DNA of 8,086 nt from an uncultured Clostridia bacterium (GCA_934167365.1 CAKPKU010000071.1:1-8086), one strand, 5' to 3'; counted from the stretch's first letter, positions 1-7,568 are shown. Notes: generated by a model not told the origin, from the sequence alone. Numbers and translations are program-made.

Positions 1-2141
1 TCATAATTGTATGTTGTAGTTTTTATAACATTAAACTCATCTGTATATGTTACTGTTGCAGTTTTTCCTGTTCCTGCCAAAGATGTATTTAAACCAGAAA
101 CCATTGAATCTTCAATATTTACATCTTCTGTATTTCCTGCTTTTCTTGTAACAACTATATTTCCTCCAACTCCAACAGTTGAATCATTTAAATTATAAGT
201 TGTTTTTGGAGATACTGAACCTATTGCTATACTATCAACAACGTTCTGAAGTGTAATATTATAGCTTGTTTCTTCTCCACCATATGTTACCTTTAATTGT
301 TTTGTTAATTTATTATTTACATATTTTGATGCTAAAGGTGACATTTCTACTGTTGATCCATCGCTTTCTGTTATTGTTGCTTCATCTAAATCTACTATTA
401 TACTATTTCCAGACTTATAGTTAACAGTCAATTTTCCATTACTTGCATCAAATGCATCTCCATGATTAAATACTAAAGTTGGATCTTGTGTAATTGCAAT
501 TGTGTCTATATCATCTCTTATTGTAATATTGAATGATGTATCATAACCTTTTCCATTGTTTGAATATATTACTTTTATTGTTTTTATAGCCACTTGGTTA
601 GTAAATTCACTAGCGCTTGGACTCATATTTATTGTACTTCCATCTGTTTCTGTAAATGATACACTAGCATTTCCCATTGAAATAACGCTTGTTGCACCAC
701 TCATATAATTAACATCTATTTGTCCACCATTTGATGAAAAACTTTCACCATATTTATATGAAATTTTTGCAGGTTTATTTTTTACTGAAATATCTTTTAT
801 AACATCATTTATAATTATTGTTTGTGTATCAATCGCTGGTAGTTGATCAAATGAATTTGAGCTACTAGCAAGCTTAATTGTTAATAACTCACTGTATTGA
901 TGATTTGCATCAAACAATGAAGCTGCTGGATTTTGCACATATCCAGACACCATATCTGAAGTTATAGCTTTTGCACTACTACTTGTTCCATCTGCATAAT
1001 TTTCTACATATGTACCATTTGAAAGTACAGTTGCAATTGGTGTATTATAATCAAATGCTGTTTTTGTAAATGTTGTTGTTATACCTGTTATATAATTACT
1101 CAATTTTATTTCTATATTATTTGTTGATGAAATATTTCCATATTTCGCTGGAAATGATTGTGTTGCCATTGATGTAGCATTATAAGAACTTCTATCTATT
1201 GTAAGTGAATTTGCTCCTATATTAAAAGATGCTCCACCATTTGTTGTTACTGTTGCAACAAGTCCTGTAAAGTCTAAAGCACTTGATGCTGTTCCATATT
1301 TATTTTTGGCTGTTGGCTGAGTTGTTATTGAAACACCTGCCACTGTATCATTTACTACTATTGTAAAATCAGCTGTTTTTCCTTCATATGTTAATGTAAC
1401 AGTTTGGTTTCCTGCTTGTAAACCATCTCCGCCAGAAATAGTCCATCTGTCTGATTGAGGTATTGAAGCTATACTTGCTGTTGTTATGCTAGCAGTTACA
1501 CTGCTATCATTTGTTGCAACAGGTGTAAGAGTATTACCACTTTTAGTAACAGGTGTTATATATCCACCCTCTAAATTAATTGTATCTCCATCATTATATG
1601 TCAAATTTGTTGGCTGTGTTGTAATAGAAATACTTGCTATTGGATCTGTTACAGTTAATGTCATATTTGTAGTTAAATTATGATATGTATATGTAATAGT
1701 TTTATTATTTACATCTGCTTTGGTTCTATTTACAGTTACATCTCCACTTGACATTCCATTTGCTATATTTATTGTATCTGTCAAGATTGCTCCAGAGGAA
1801 TTTTTATATGTTGCCTCTAGTTGTCCACCTGCAAAATTGATTGTATCTCCATGTTCATAATCCATTTTTGTCAAATCGCTTAATGTAGTAATACTTTCTA
1901 ATACATAATAATCAAAATCTAAAGTTTCACCTTCATATGTTAAAGTTACTTTTTTATTTGTATTATTAGCAGTAGTAGAATTTATTGTAATTTTTCCTGA
2001 TGCTATTGCATCTGCAACTGTAATATCTTCTGATGTTCCATCATCATATGATACTGTCATAACTGCACCAGTAAAATCTAATGTTTCTGTATTATAATAT
2101 TTATTTTTTGATGGTTGTGATTTAAATGATAAATTACTTAT
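1..2141 (-). repeat. Eight tandem bacterial Ig-like protein repeats
   Basis: The translated minus strand shows a recurring unit. It starts with a short strand (SITTQP, GVSITTQP, SVKNKP, AITQDP, AIGSVSP), then Y-x-x-G-[DE]-xx-hydrophobic-xx-GG, then a strand such as LEATYK, IDVNYMSG or LTVNYKSG, and often a closing VTLTYEG or VTYGGEE strand. Unit starts lie near 2136, 1890, 1629, 1332, 1080, 789, 492 and 222, a spacing of 82-99 codons. The pattern is that of bacterial Ig-like surface domains (Big family). The copies have diverged at both protein and DNA level, so this is an old protein-domain array and not a recent DNA duplication. The fifth unit (from about 1080) is the least typical. Confidence 0.75.
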
Positions 2142-2910
2142 TTGTTTAGCTCCTGCTGCAAATCCATCATATACTAAATAATTTTTTCCTTGAGATACAT
2201 GTTGTACACTTCCATCTGGGAAATAACATATTTCCAAACCACTATCTAATCCTGAAGCACCAGTTATTAATGATATATCAGATTCTGTAATATCATTTAT
2301 TGTTACTCCATCTTTTAGTAAAAACAAGAATGTTCCAACTGTTGTTCCTGCTTGCATATATATATGGTTTTTGGAATCTTCTGTTGATATTGTACCGGCC
2401 AAATCTTAATGTACCAGCATCTGCATCTAAAGTTTCATAAATTGGCATTGCCCAATCAGTTATACCAAAATCAGCATCTTTAAATCTATTTGAATTAGTA
2501 TAATCTGTTGCTGCTTCCAAATATGGAGTTCCATTTCTTGTCTTTTTGGTTACTTGAGCAGCAACCATTTTGTCAGTATTCCATTTAAAATTAATATCTC
2601 CTGCATTTACTGAACTACAACCTTCTATTGATAAATTAATTACTATTGCTCTTGATTGAGATTCATCAGGAGTATCTACATTACCATTAATATAATCAAA
2701 ATAATAATAATATGTTCCATCATCATCATCTGCATCTGGATCTCCTGGTTGCATTATTAACATCTTAAAATATGCTTTACCAGCTTCTGGTGTTGCTGCA
2801 TATGACTTATTGAATAACACACCATATGGTGAAAATGTATTTAACAACATTATTATAAGTGTTATTAATGCACAAATTCTTCTTTTTGAAAAATATTCGT
2901 TTAATTCCAT
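1..2910 (-). CDS. Large secreted surface protein with tandem bacterial Ig-like domains; +1 frameshift near residue 172; 3' end off the left edge
   Basis: The ATG at 2908-2910 follows a strong Shine-Dalgarno (GAAAGGGG). Residues 1-39 look like a signal peptide: KRR, then a hydrophobic run ending SYAA. Residues 40 to about 230 form a cohesin-like beta-rich region with an acidic DPDADDDDG stretch. The frame read from the ATG switches at the CGG at 2395-2397 and otherwise ends at 2293 in a basic tail unlike the rest. The +1 frame has no stop from 2408 down to base 1, giving about 969 residues in view. From about residue 255 it is a series of 82-99-residue Ig-like repeats with motifs such as YNDGDTINLEGG, FNHGDAFDASNG and YEHGDTINFAGG. 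It starts 16 nt after the dockerin gene stops, so the two are probably co-transcribed. A wall anchor or dockerin could lie past the edge; none is in view. Function beyond an exported, probably adhesive or structural role is inference. A plain frameshifted pseudogene is the alternative, but about 800 codons without a further stop argue against long decay. Confidence 0.8.
2395..2408 (-). other. Apparent +1 frameshift site at in-frame CGG (Ig-like surface protein)
   Basis: Reading from the ATG, the codons are AGA TTT GGC CGG TAC. The correct downstream frame begins with GGT ACA ATA TCA, one base later. The +1 frame is closed by a TAA at 2406-2408, so the switch must happen after that stop. The coding character changes at once to TISTEDSKNHIYMQAG. 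Skipping the C of CGG gives Phe-Gly-Gly-Thr; slipping instead at TTT gives Phe-Ala-Gly-Thr. The sequence does not decide between these. Confidence 0.65.
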
Positions 2911-2926
2911 TTTTTTACCCCTTTCT

Positions 2927-4499
2927 TTATTCTATTAACCTTGCTTTTGTAAAGTTATTTAATGCTAATGAATAATCTTGTAACTGTATTTGACCATCTT
3001 CATTAAAATCAAATTTTATATCATATTGTGAATCAGTATTATTTTTTCCAAATACATTTAATATTAATGATAAATCCTGCAACTGTATATTACCATCTTT
3101 GTTAACATCTCCTGCATACAGCTCTTTATATCCTAAATCAATTACATCTCCTGCATTTACTGCTCTTGTTTTATAAATATGATCTAGATACCCAGCCTTA
3201 TCTAGTAAAATGTCATATGTTCCTGGTATAACATTAATCTCATAAGTTCCATCATCATTAGTTACAAAATCTTGAGACTCTAGTGTCATTAAATTACTAT
3301 GTACATTGTCCATTCCATTAACTGAAACCGTTGCCCAATCTATTATTTCACTTACATCATCTGATTTATATAATCTAATATCTGACTTATATATTCCAGA
3401 TTGTGCTGTTGGTGCTGTATAAATGCTACCTTTAATTGTTCCATATGGTCTTTTTATTATCAAATCATAGCTTTTTGTTGTTTTATTATCCTCTGCTGTT
3501 ACAATTATTGTTATGTGTGTATCTGGCTCTCCTAATTTATTTAAGGTAACACTAGATGCTAAATCATTCTCAACCTCTTTTTCTTCATATATAATTGTAA
3601 CTCCATCTGTATCATATTCTAAATTACCATCTTCAGATCTTTTCGGAACTTTAATTTTAATAGTAGATTTTGCATCCTCTAAAACTGGCTTTATATCTAT
3701 CTCATCTAAATATTCTAAAAGTTCCATTTGATAACTCAGAGTGTCTTTATCAAAACTTGGTGTTATTTCATATTCTTTATAAGTAGATTTACTTGGATCT
3801 AGCTCATCAACTTGTCCAGAACTTACTATTAAATTAGATAAATTCGCATTTTTTGAAGCTGTTGCATCTGTAAATCTAAATGTTGATTGATTTTCATATG
3901 CATTTGTAATATTTAAATTTATTTTTATACCTGTTTTTGGCGATGATGTGTCTTCTTGTAAGGCAAATCCAGACATATCAAAATCATCAGATAATACTTT
4001 AAAACTTACTTTTGCAATACAAACTCCTCCTGTTGTTGTCACAATTTTCTTACCATTTTCATCATTAATAATATGCTCTGATTCATCAGATGGTGGATCA
4101 AATGAAATTGTCCATCTTATTACGTTATCTGCTTTAGTATATGGAATCGAAAAACATTCTAATGCTGATGAAAATTCATCCTCAAATTTGAAATACTCAG
4201 TTTCATCATCAGTGCTCTCATTTGTCGTAAGATTTGACAATTCAAATTTTGTATTATCATATTTAAATCTAACATCTAATCCGCTTAAAGTTTATATTAT
4301 AGCCCCAGAGCTCCATTATAACTTGCTTACTTTGGTCTTCTAACTCTTTTAGCTCTGTTGCTTTTAGTTCAAAATATTGATTCTCATCAGGCTCTATTGT
4401 TGTTGATGCTTCTACAATTGTGTATTTCCCCAATATCGTAAGACTAACTATGAGCAATATTACTATTAAATTAGTTAGGTTTTTTCTCATTCTATCCAA
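2927..4499 (-). CDS. Secreted dockerin type I protein with cohesin-like and cadherin-like domains; +1 frameshift at residue 73
   Basis: The start is a TTG at 4497-4499, 11 nt after GAAAGGA; an ATG three codons in (4488-4490) is possible but has a poorer Shine-Dalgarno. Residues 1 to about 32 are a signal peptide. The initial frame ends at TAG 4269-4271, just after an in-frame CGG (4281-4283). Moving one base forward restores 523 residues in all, reading WGYNINFK-GLDVRFKYDN across the join. Domains in order: cohesin-like (about 35-213); cadherin-like beta sandwich (about 217-351, with LSNLIVSSG, ITPSFDKDTLSYQMEL and a closing SYDLIIKRP); carboxypeptidase-regulatory-like (about 353-460, with GTYEINVIPGTYDILLDKAGY); and dockerin type I (462-523). 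The dockerin has two calcium-loop repeats, DVNKDGNIQLQD and DFNEDGQIQLQD, each with D/N at positions 1, 3, 5 and D at 12. Dockerins bind cohesins in cellulosome-like or surface complexes; the partner and ligand are unknown. The in-frame stretch starting at the TTG at 4238-4240 is the second half of this gene and not an independent gene. Confidence 0.82.
4269..4294 (-). other. Apparent +1 frameshift window containing in-frame CGG (dockerin gene)
   Basis: The window is tightly bounded. The +1 frame is closed by TAA at 4292-4294 and the original frame by TAG at 4269-4271, so the switch must occur within these eight codons: AAC TTT AAG CGG ATT AGA TGT TAG. CGG sits at 4281-4283. Omitting its C gives AAG GGA TTA GAT GTT (Lys-Gly-Leu-Asp-Val); slipping at TTT gives Phe-Ser-Gly-Leu-Asp. 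Both fit the surrounding beta-strand sequence. Confidence 0.7.
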
Positions 4500-4538
4500 T
4501 TGTGAGCTCTTCCTTTCTTTTATAATAAATTTAAAACA

Positions 4539-4566
4539 ATTATAAATAAAAGAAAAAAAGAGTCAA
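4539..4566 (-). promoter_or_regulatory. Sigma-A-type promoter of the two-gene surface-protein operon
   Basis: On the minus strand there is TTGACT (4561-4566), a 16-bp spacer and a perfect TATAAT (4539-4544). Transcription should start near 4532, giving a leader of about 33 nt with the Shine-Dalgarno GAAAGGA at 4511-4517. The -35 lies inside the palindrome at 4560-4574, which suggests operator control. Confidence 0.65.
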
Positions 4567-4574
4567 TTTGACTC
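4560..4574. promoter_or_regulatory. 15-bp palindrome over the -35 of the surface-protein operon
   Basis: GAGTCAATTTGACTC has perfect 7-bp arms around a central T. It is followed on the minus strand by seven T residues, so as RNA it could also act as a small intrinsic terminator for transcription arriving from the right. Its centre falls on the -35 element, so a dimeric repressor site is the other reading. The sequence alone does not separate these two roles. Confidence 0.45.
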
Positions 4575-4581
4575 CTTTTTC

Positions 4582-5170
4582 ATTTTATGGTGTTTTTTCT
4601 TACGGATTTTTAGGTTTTTCCAATATTTTACAATATTGTTAATTTTATATTATTGTTTCATTACAATATTCGTTTTTTATATGCATGTGAAAAAAATTAA
4701 TATTCCGTAATAATTTGTCAAAATATTATTTAACTACTTTTAACAAGAATAATATTGTGTTAGTACTAAAATAGAAATATATAAAAAAATTAAATGAAAA
4801 TGTACAATTGTGTTCAAAAAGATTTTGCCTTAAATATACATTTTTATATTGAAAATAATATATTAGTTATTAATGAATACGCTCTTTAGAGCATTTTAAA
4901 ATTCACACTAAATTATTTACTAATATTTTTAACCAAGCTCTTTTTATACTTATATTCACACATTTTCTACTATATAAAATTTCATTTTCACTTAGGGATT
5001 CCTTTACTTCTAGCTTCCCTTAATATCTAGTAGTGAAATTTAATAAACCTTTATTTTCATCCAATTTTCTTGTAACTATTGAGTTAATTTATACTTGTAT
5101 TTCAAACTTTATTTTAAAAATAAACTATGTATTTGTGTCATCAAATTAAACAATCCCTATGATCTTTTAC
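4582..5170. other. Gene-free AT-rich intergenic region
   Basis: I see no credible reading frame on either strand and no riboswitch I recognise. It holds a few inverted repeats: CAATATT-TTAC-AATATTG at 4621-4638, GCTCT-TT-AGAGC near 4881-4892, and a nested pair of stems at 4986-5038. A TTGACA on the minus strand at 4716-4721 has only a weak -10 (TAATTT, 16 bp away), so I do not call it a promoter. Confidence 0.6.
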
Positions 5171-5173
5171 AAC

Positions 5174-5217
5174 AAAAAAAACATATCTTTCACTAATCAA
5201 TATTAGTTTTAGATATG
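5174..5217 (-). terminator. Intrinsic terminator of the mraZ-rsmH-ftsL operon
   Basis: On the minus strand CATATCT (5211-5217) pairs with AGATATG (5182-5188). Inside that, ACTAAT (5202-5207) pairs with ATTAGT (5192-5197) around a four-base loop. Eight T residues follow at once (5174-5181). It starts 9 nt after the ftsL stop, so ftsL is the last gene of the transcript. Confidence 0.85.
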
Positions 5218-5225
5218 CTTTAATT

Positions 5226-5792
5226 TTAATTTATAAAACTTTTTACTTTATTATATATTTTTTGATAAATACTTTCTGTTTGCTTAGTTGTTATGCTTTC
5301 TGTTTTTGATTCAACATATTCCTTTTTTGGTAAATTAATATATACTTTCTGATTATTATTTAACTTGCTCATCCCTAAGCTTTCTTTAGCTATTTTTTCA
5401 ATACTTGTTAAATTTAGCTCTTTTTCCACACTAACTTCTAATTGCTCATTAACTTTTTGAATTTCAGATAACTGTGATTTTAATTCTTGTTTTTCATTAA
5501 ATTTTTCATTTATTATTGAATTTCTATAACTTATGGTAAATAATACTGCAAAACCAAATACAATATAAGAAACAAATGTTGCTTTTCTTTTTAGCTCTTC
5601 TTTACTAATTTTTGCTTTTTGTTGCTCTTTTTTTACAACATCTTTTTTTGAATTAGCACTTTTTTTATTCTGCTTTTTTTCTATTCTATTTTCTTTTTGC
5701 TCATTTGGTTCATATTCTGGTTGTAACTTTTTTGGGCTTGTTTCATATTGATATCCTTTATAACCTTGATATCCATATACCCTATTTGCCAT
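5226..5792 (-). CDS. ftsL: Cell division protein FtsL (FtsL/DivIC-type bitopic protein)
   Basis: This is a 188-residue divisome protein. A basic, glutamine/lysine-rich cytoplasmic tail of about 70 residues starts with tyrosine-rich [11 protein letters not shown] and a [12 protein letters not shown] motif that I recall from clostridial FtsL proteins. One membrane span follows at about 73-90 ([17 protein letters not shown]). An extracytoplasmic coiled coil covers about 92-125, then the typical [11 protein letters not shown] segment. FtsL works with DivIB/FtsQ and DivIC/FtsB to activate the septal peptidoglycan synthase. The ATG is preceded by GAGAGGTGAG at good distance. The gene overlaps the 3' end of rsmH by 11 bp, implying coupled translation. 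FtsL is poorly conserved in sequence, so the call rests on topology, the coiled coil, the ESLGM segment and position after rsmH. Confidence 0.88.
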   Translation of the reverse strand: MANRVYGYQGYKGYQYETSPKKLQPEYEPNEQKENRIEKKQNKKSANSKKDVVKKEQQKAKISKEELKRKATFVSYIVFGFAVLFTISYRNSIINEKFNEKQELKSQLSEIQKVNEQLEVSVEKELNLTSIEKIAKESLGMSKLNNNQKVYINLPKKEYVESKTESITTKQTESIYQKIYNKVKSFIN

Positions 5793-6732
5793 AAGTTCTC
5801 ACCTCTCTTCTTTCAAATATTCTTAGTTTTGCACTTTGTGCTCTACTATTAAATTGAAGCTCCTCTTTTGTTGAAATAATTGGTTTTTTATTTATAATTT
5901 TTCCTAAAGATTTATTATTACATACGCAGTATGGTAAATCTTTAGGGCATGTACATTTTCCTTCTGCATCTATATATGCTTGTTTTACTGCTCTATCTTC
6001 TAATGAATGAAATGTTATAATACATAACCTTCCACTATTTTTTAATAAATTAATACAATCTGTTACTGTATTATATAATGGTTTAAGCTCATCATTAACC
6101 TCAATTCTTATTGCTTGAAATGTTCTTTTAGCTGGATGCCCATCATTTTGCTTTGATTTTGGTATTGATTTTTCTATTATTTTTACCAAATCAGCAGTTG
6201 TTCTTATTTCATTTTTTTCACGTTCATTACATATGTTTCTTGCAATATTTCTTGCAAATCGCTCTTCCCCATATTCATATATAATTTTTGAAAGTTCTTC
6301 TTCTGAATATGTATTTACGATATCTTTTGCGGTTAAGCTTTGAGTTTTATCCATTCTCATATCTAATTCATTTTCGCCTATATAGCTAAATCCTCTTGAT
6401 TTTTCATCTAATTGATATGATGAAACTCCTAAATCTAATAATATACCATCTACATGACTTATACCTAAATTGGTTAAAATTTCTTTTATGTCATCATGGT
6501 TTCCATGAATATATTTTACATTATTATAATCTTTTAACTTTTCCTTTGCCGCTTTTAGTGCTTCCTCATCTCTATCAATTCCTATTAATAGTCCTTTATG
6601 AGATAGTCGTTTGACTATCTCACTACTATGACCTGCTCCTCCAAGAGTTCCATCTATATATATTCCATCAGGATTAATGTTTAATCCTTCTATACATTCA
6701 TTTAATAATACTGGTTTATGTTTAAATTCCAA
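5782..6732 (-). CDS. rsmH: 16S rRNA (cytosine-1402-N4)-methyltransferase RsmH
   Basis: RsmH (MraW) uses S-adenosylmethionine to methylate N4 of C1402 in the 16S rRNA decoding centre. The 316-residue product has the family opening [13 protein letters not shown]-binding motif GTLGGAGHS (about 28-36), acidic residues of [24 protein letters not shown], the helical insertion with [13 protein letters not shown], the catalytic-region motif [10 protein letters not shown], and the C-terminal [10 protein letters not shown] cysteine-rich [12 protein letters not shown] segment is typical of Firmicutes members. I chose the TTG at 6730-6732 because AGAGGGTGA lies 4 nt before it and the family begins MxFKHxPVLL. 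An in-frame ATG at 6781-6783 would add 17 unrelated residues and has no Shine-Dalgarno. All key motifs are intact and the length is normal. It sits between mraZ and ftsL, its usual place. Confidence 0.96.
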   Translation of the reverse strand: MEFKHKPVLLNECIEGLNINPDGIYIDGTLGGAGHSSEIVKRLSHKGLLIGIDRDEEALKAAKEKLKDYNNVKYIHGNHDDIKEILTNLGISHVDGILLDLGVSSYQLDEKSRGFSYIGENELDMRMDKTQSLTAKDIVNTYSEEELSKIIYEYGEERFARNIARNICNEREKNEIRTTADLVKIIEKSIPKSKQNDGHPAKRTFQAIRIEVNDELKPLYNTVTDCINLLKNSGRLCIITFHSLEDRAVKQAYIDAEGKCTCPKDLPYCVCNNKSLGKIINKKPIISTKEELQFNSRAQSAKLRIFERREVRTYGK

Positions 6733-6738
6733 AAATTC

Positions 6739-6747
6739 ACCCTCTAA
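6739..6747 (-). promoter_or_regulatory. Ribosome binding site that fixes the rsmH TTG start
   Basis: TAGAGGGTG on the minus strand is the only strong Shine-Dalgarno in the rsmH leader. It lies a few bases before TTG 6730-6732 and inside the longer in-frame reading from the upstream ATG codons, so the upstream starts are unlikely. Confidence 0.7.
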
Positions 6748-6771
6748 AAATATATTCATTAATAACATAAC

Positions 6772-6796
6772 AGTTGGTATCATTATAATACCAACT
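6772..6796 (-). other. Perfect 9-bp hairpin in the rsmH leader
   Basis: AGTTGGTAT (6788-6796 on the minus strand) and ATACCAACT (6772-6780) are exact reverse complements around a 7-nt loop, TATAATG. No T-run follows, so it is not a terminator. It lies about 30 nt before the rsmH Shine-Dalgarno. The loop contains TATAAT but no fitting -35 lies upstream. A leader RNA structure, a processing site or a protein-binding dyad are all possible. Confidence 0.5.
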
Positions 6797-6882
6797 TGCT
6801 ATGTACCTAATTTTAATTTGTTCTTTAGTATCTAAACTACCTTTTGTATATATTTTAAATACCTTCGTATATTTTATTTTTT

Positions 6883-6956
6883 TCTTTTGTTTGTTTTATT
6901 CTTTTGTTATATTTGCTGTGCTTTATCTTTTGTTTCTTGAACTGTTGTCTTTTGTT
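6883..6956 (-). repeat. Four copies of AACAAAAGA in the mraZ-rsmH intergenic region
   Basis: The 9-mer AACAAAAGA occurs exactly on the minus strand at 6883-6891, 6900-6908, 6926-6934 and 6948-6956. It lies inside a roughly 110-nt A-rich, G-poor tract between mraZ and rsmH. The tract has an open frame of about 34 basic codons but no start codon, so I take it as untranslated. Confidence 0.5.
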
Positions 6957-7000
6957 TATTTAGATTTTATCATTTGTTAATTTATATAAACTTTTTCAAG

Positions 7001-7432
7001 TTATATACCAAGCATTGTCATATTTTCTGCTATATCATCTGCTGAAATATTTTCACTGCTATTATATTTTTTCCATGTCTCTTTATTCCATATTTCAATT
7101 CTTGTACCTACGCCTATTATTATTACTTCTTTTTCTATGTTAGCATATGTTCTAAGATTATTGACAATTAAAAATCTTCCTTGTTTATCAATTTCACACT
7201 CTGTTGCTCCTGATAGAAAAAATCTCACAAAATCTCTGGCATTTTTATTTGTTAGTGGAAGCTCTTTTAGTTTACTTTCAAAATTAGACCATTCTGTTTG
7301 AGAAAAAACAAATAAACATCCATCTAATCCTTTTGTTATTATAAATTTTTCTCCTATATCATTTCTTAATTTTACTGGCATTATTAATCTACCTTTTGCA
7401 TCTAGTGAATGCTCATATTCTCCAATCAACAT
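7001..7432 (-). CDS. mraZ: Transcriptional regulator MraZ
   Basis: MraZ is a small AbrB-like DNA-binding protein that controls the division and cell wall (dcw) cluster by binding repeats in its own promoter. The 143-residue product has two copies of the MraZ fold: residues 1 to about 50 ([19 protein letters not shown]) and about 70-125, starting [16 protein letters not shown]. The DxKGR and DKQGR loops are the DNA-contact signature. Length and motifs are normal. The ATG is preceded by GAGGTGA at the right distance. It is the first gene of the mraZ-rsmH-ftsL operon, and three GTGG boxes lie between its promoter and its start, indicating autoregulation. Confidence 0.97.
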   Translation of the reverse strand: MLIGEYEHSLDAKGRLIMPVKLRNDIGEKFIITKGLDGCLFVFSQTEWSNFESKLKELPLTNKNARDFVRFFLSGATECEIDKQGRFLIVNNLRTYANIEKEVIIIGVGTRIEIWNKETWKKYNSSENISADDIAENMTMLGI

Positions 7433-7459
7433 TTTGCTTCACCTCGCATCTATTTTACT

Positions 7460-7483
7460 CCACTTTGTGCCACTTTCTACCAC
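7460..7483 (-). promoter_or_regulatory. MraZ operator: three GTGG boxes at 10-bp spacing
   Basis: On the minus strand GTGGTAGAAA, GTGGCACAAA and GTGGAGTAAA follow each other exactly every 10 bp, with GTGG at 7480-7483, 7470-7473 and 7460-7463. Ten-base direct repeats of this kind, two to four in number, are the known MraZ binding arrangement in several bacteria. They start about 8 bp downstream of the -10, so MraZ binding would block initiation or early elongation. Confidence 0.85.
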
Positions 7484-7491
7484 TTAATTAA

Positions 7492-7520
7492 ATTGTAATA
7501 CATCGTTTTTTAAATTGCAA
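7492..7520 (-). promoter_or_regulatory. Sigma-A promoter of the mraZ operon
   Basis: On the minus strand TTGCAA (7515-7520), a 17-bp spacer and TACAAT (7492-7497) each match consensus at five of six positions. The expected start is near 7485, directly at the first GTGG box. Confidence 0.78.
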
Positions 7521-7529
7521 GCTTTTTTC

Positions 7530-7558
7530 AAAAAAAAATCAACTTTTTCGTTGATTTT
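7530..7558 (-). terminator. Intrinsic terminator upstream of the mraZ promoter
   Basis: AAAATCAAC pairs with GTTGATTTT around a 6-nt loop (GAAAAA), followed by a run of T residues on the minus strand. It blocks read-through from the right into the mraZ operon. The tRNA-Cys transcript already ends at 7814, so it may also end an unrecognised transcript from between. Its plus-strand T tail is only four bases. Confidence 0.7.
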
Positions 7559-7568
7559 GTGGGGTTTG

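Noticed and set aside
1..2141. CRISPR array or DNA-level tandem repeat
   Set aside because: The periodicity is in protein motifs with variable spacing; the DNA copies are diverged and there are no identical repeats with unique spacers.
2293..2394. Basic 34-residue tail of the initial frame of the Ig-repeat gene (ending in KRWSNNK) as a real C-terminus
   Set aside because: Its composition is unlike the rest, while the +1 frame at once gives continuous secreted-protein sequence for some 800 codons.
2927..4240. Separate gene starting at the TTG at 4238-4240
   Set aside because: It has no Shine-Dalgarno and no signal peptide, and its frame extends upstream into the cohesin-like strand GLDVRFKYDNTKFEL that joins the preceding signal-peptide frame.
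3513..4343. Plus-strand open frames inside the dockerin gene
   Set aside because: They are antisense shadows with no ribosome binding site, and the minus strand carries recognisable domains throughout.
4693..4721. Second promoter with TTGACA at 4716-4721
   Set aside because: The only candidate -10 at suitable spacing (TAATTT) is poor, and the promoter nearer the gene is much better.
4500..4760. Cyclic-di-GMP or other riboswitch before the surface operon
   Set aside because: I find none of the conserved riboswitch cores I know, and a good promoter at 4539-4566 leaves a leader of only about 33 nt.
6733..6783. N-terminal extension of RsmH from the upstream ATG
   Set aside because: The 17 extra residues are not part of the family, no Shine-Dalgarno precedes the ATG, and a strong one sits directly before the TTG.
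6860..6965. Small basic peptide (about 34 lysine-rich codons) between mraZ and rsmH
   Set aside because: It has no start codon or ribosome binding site; the open frame follows from the A-rich composition.
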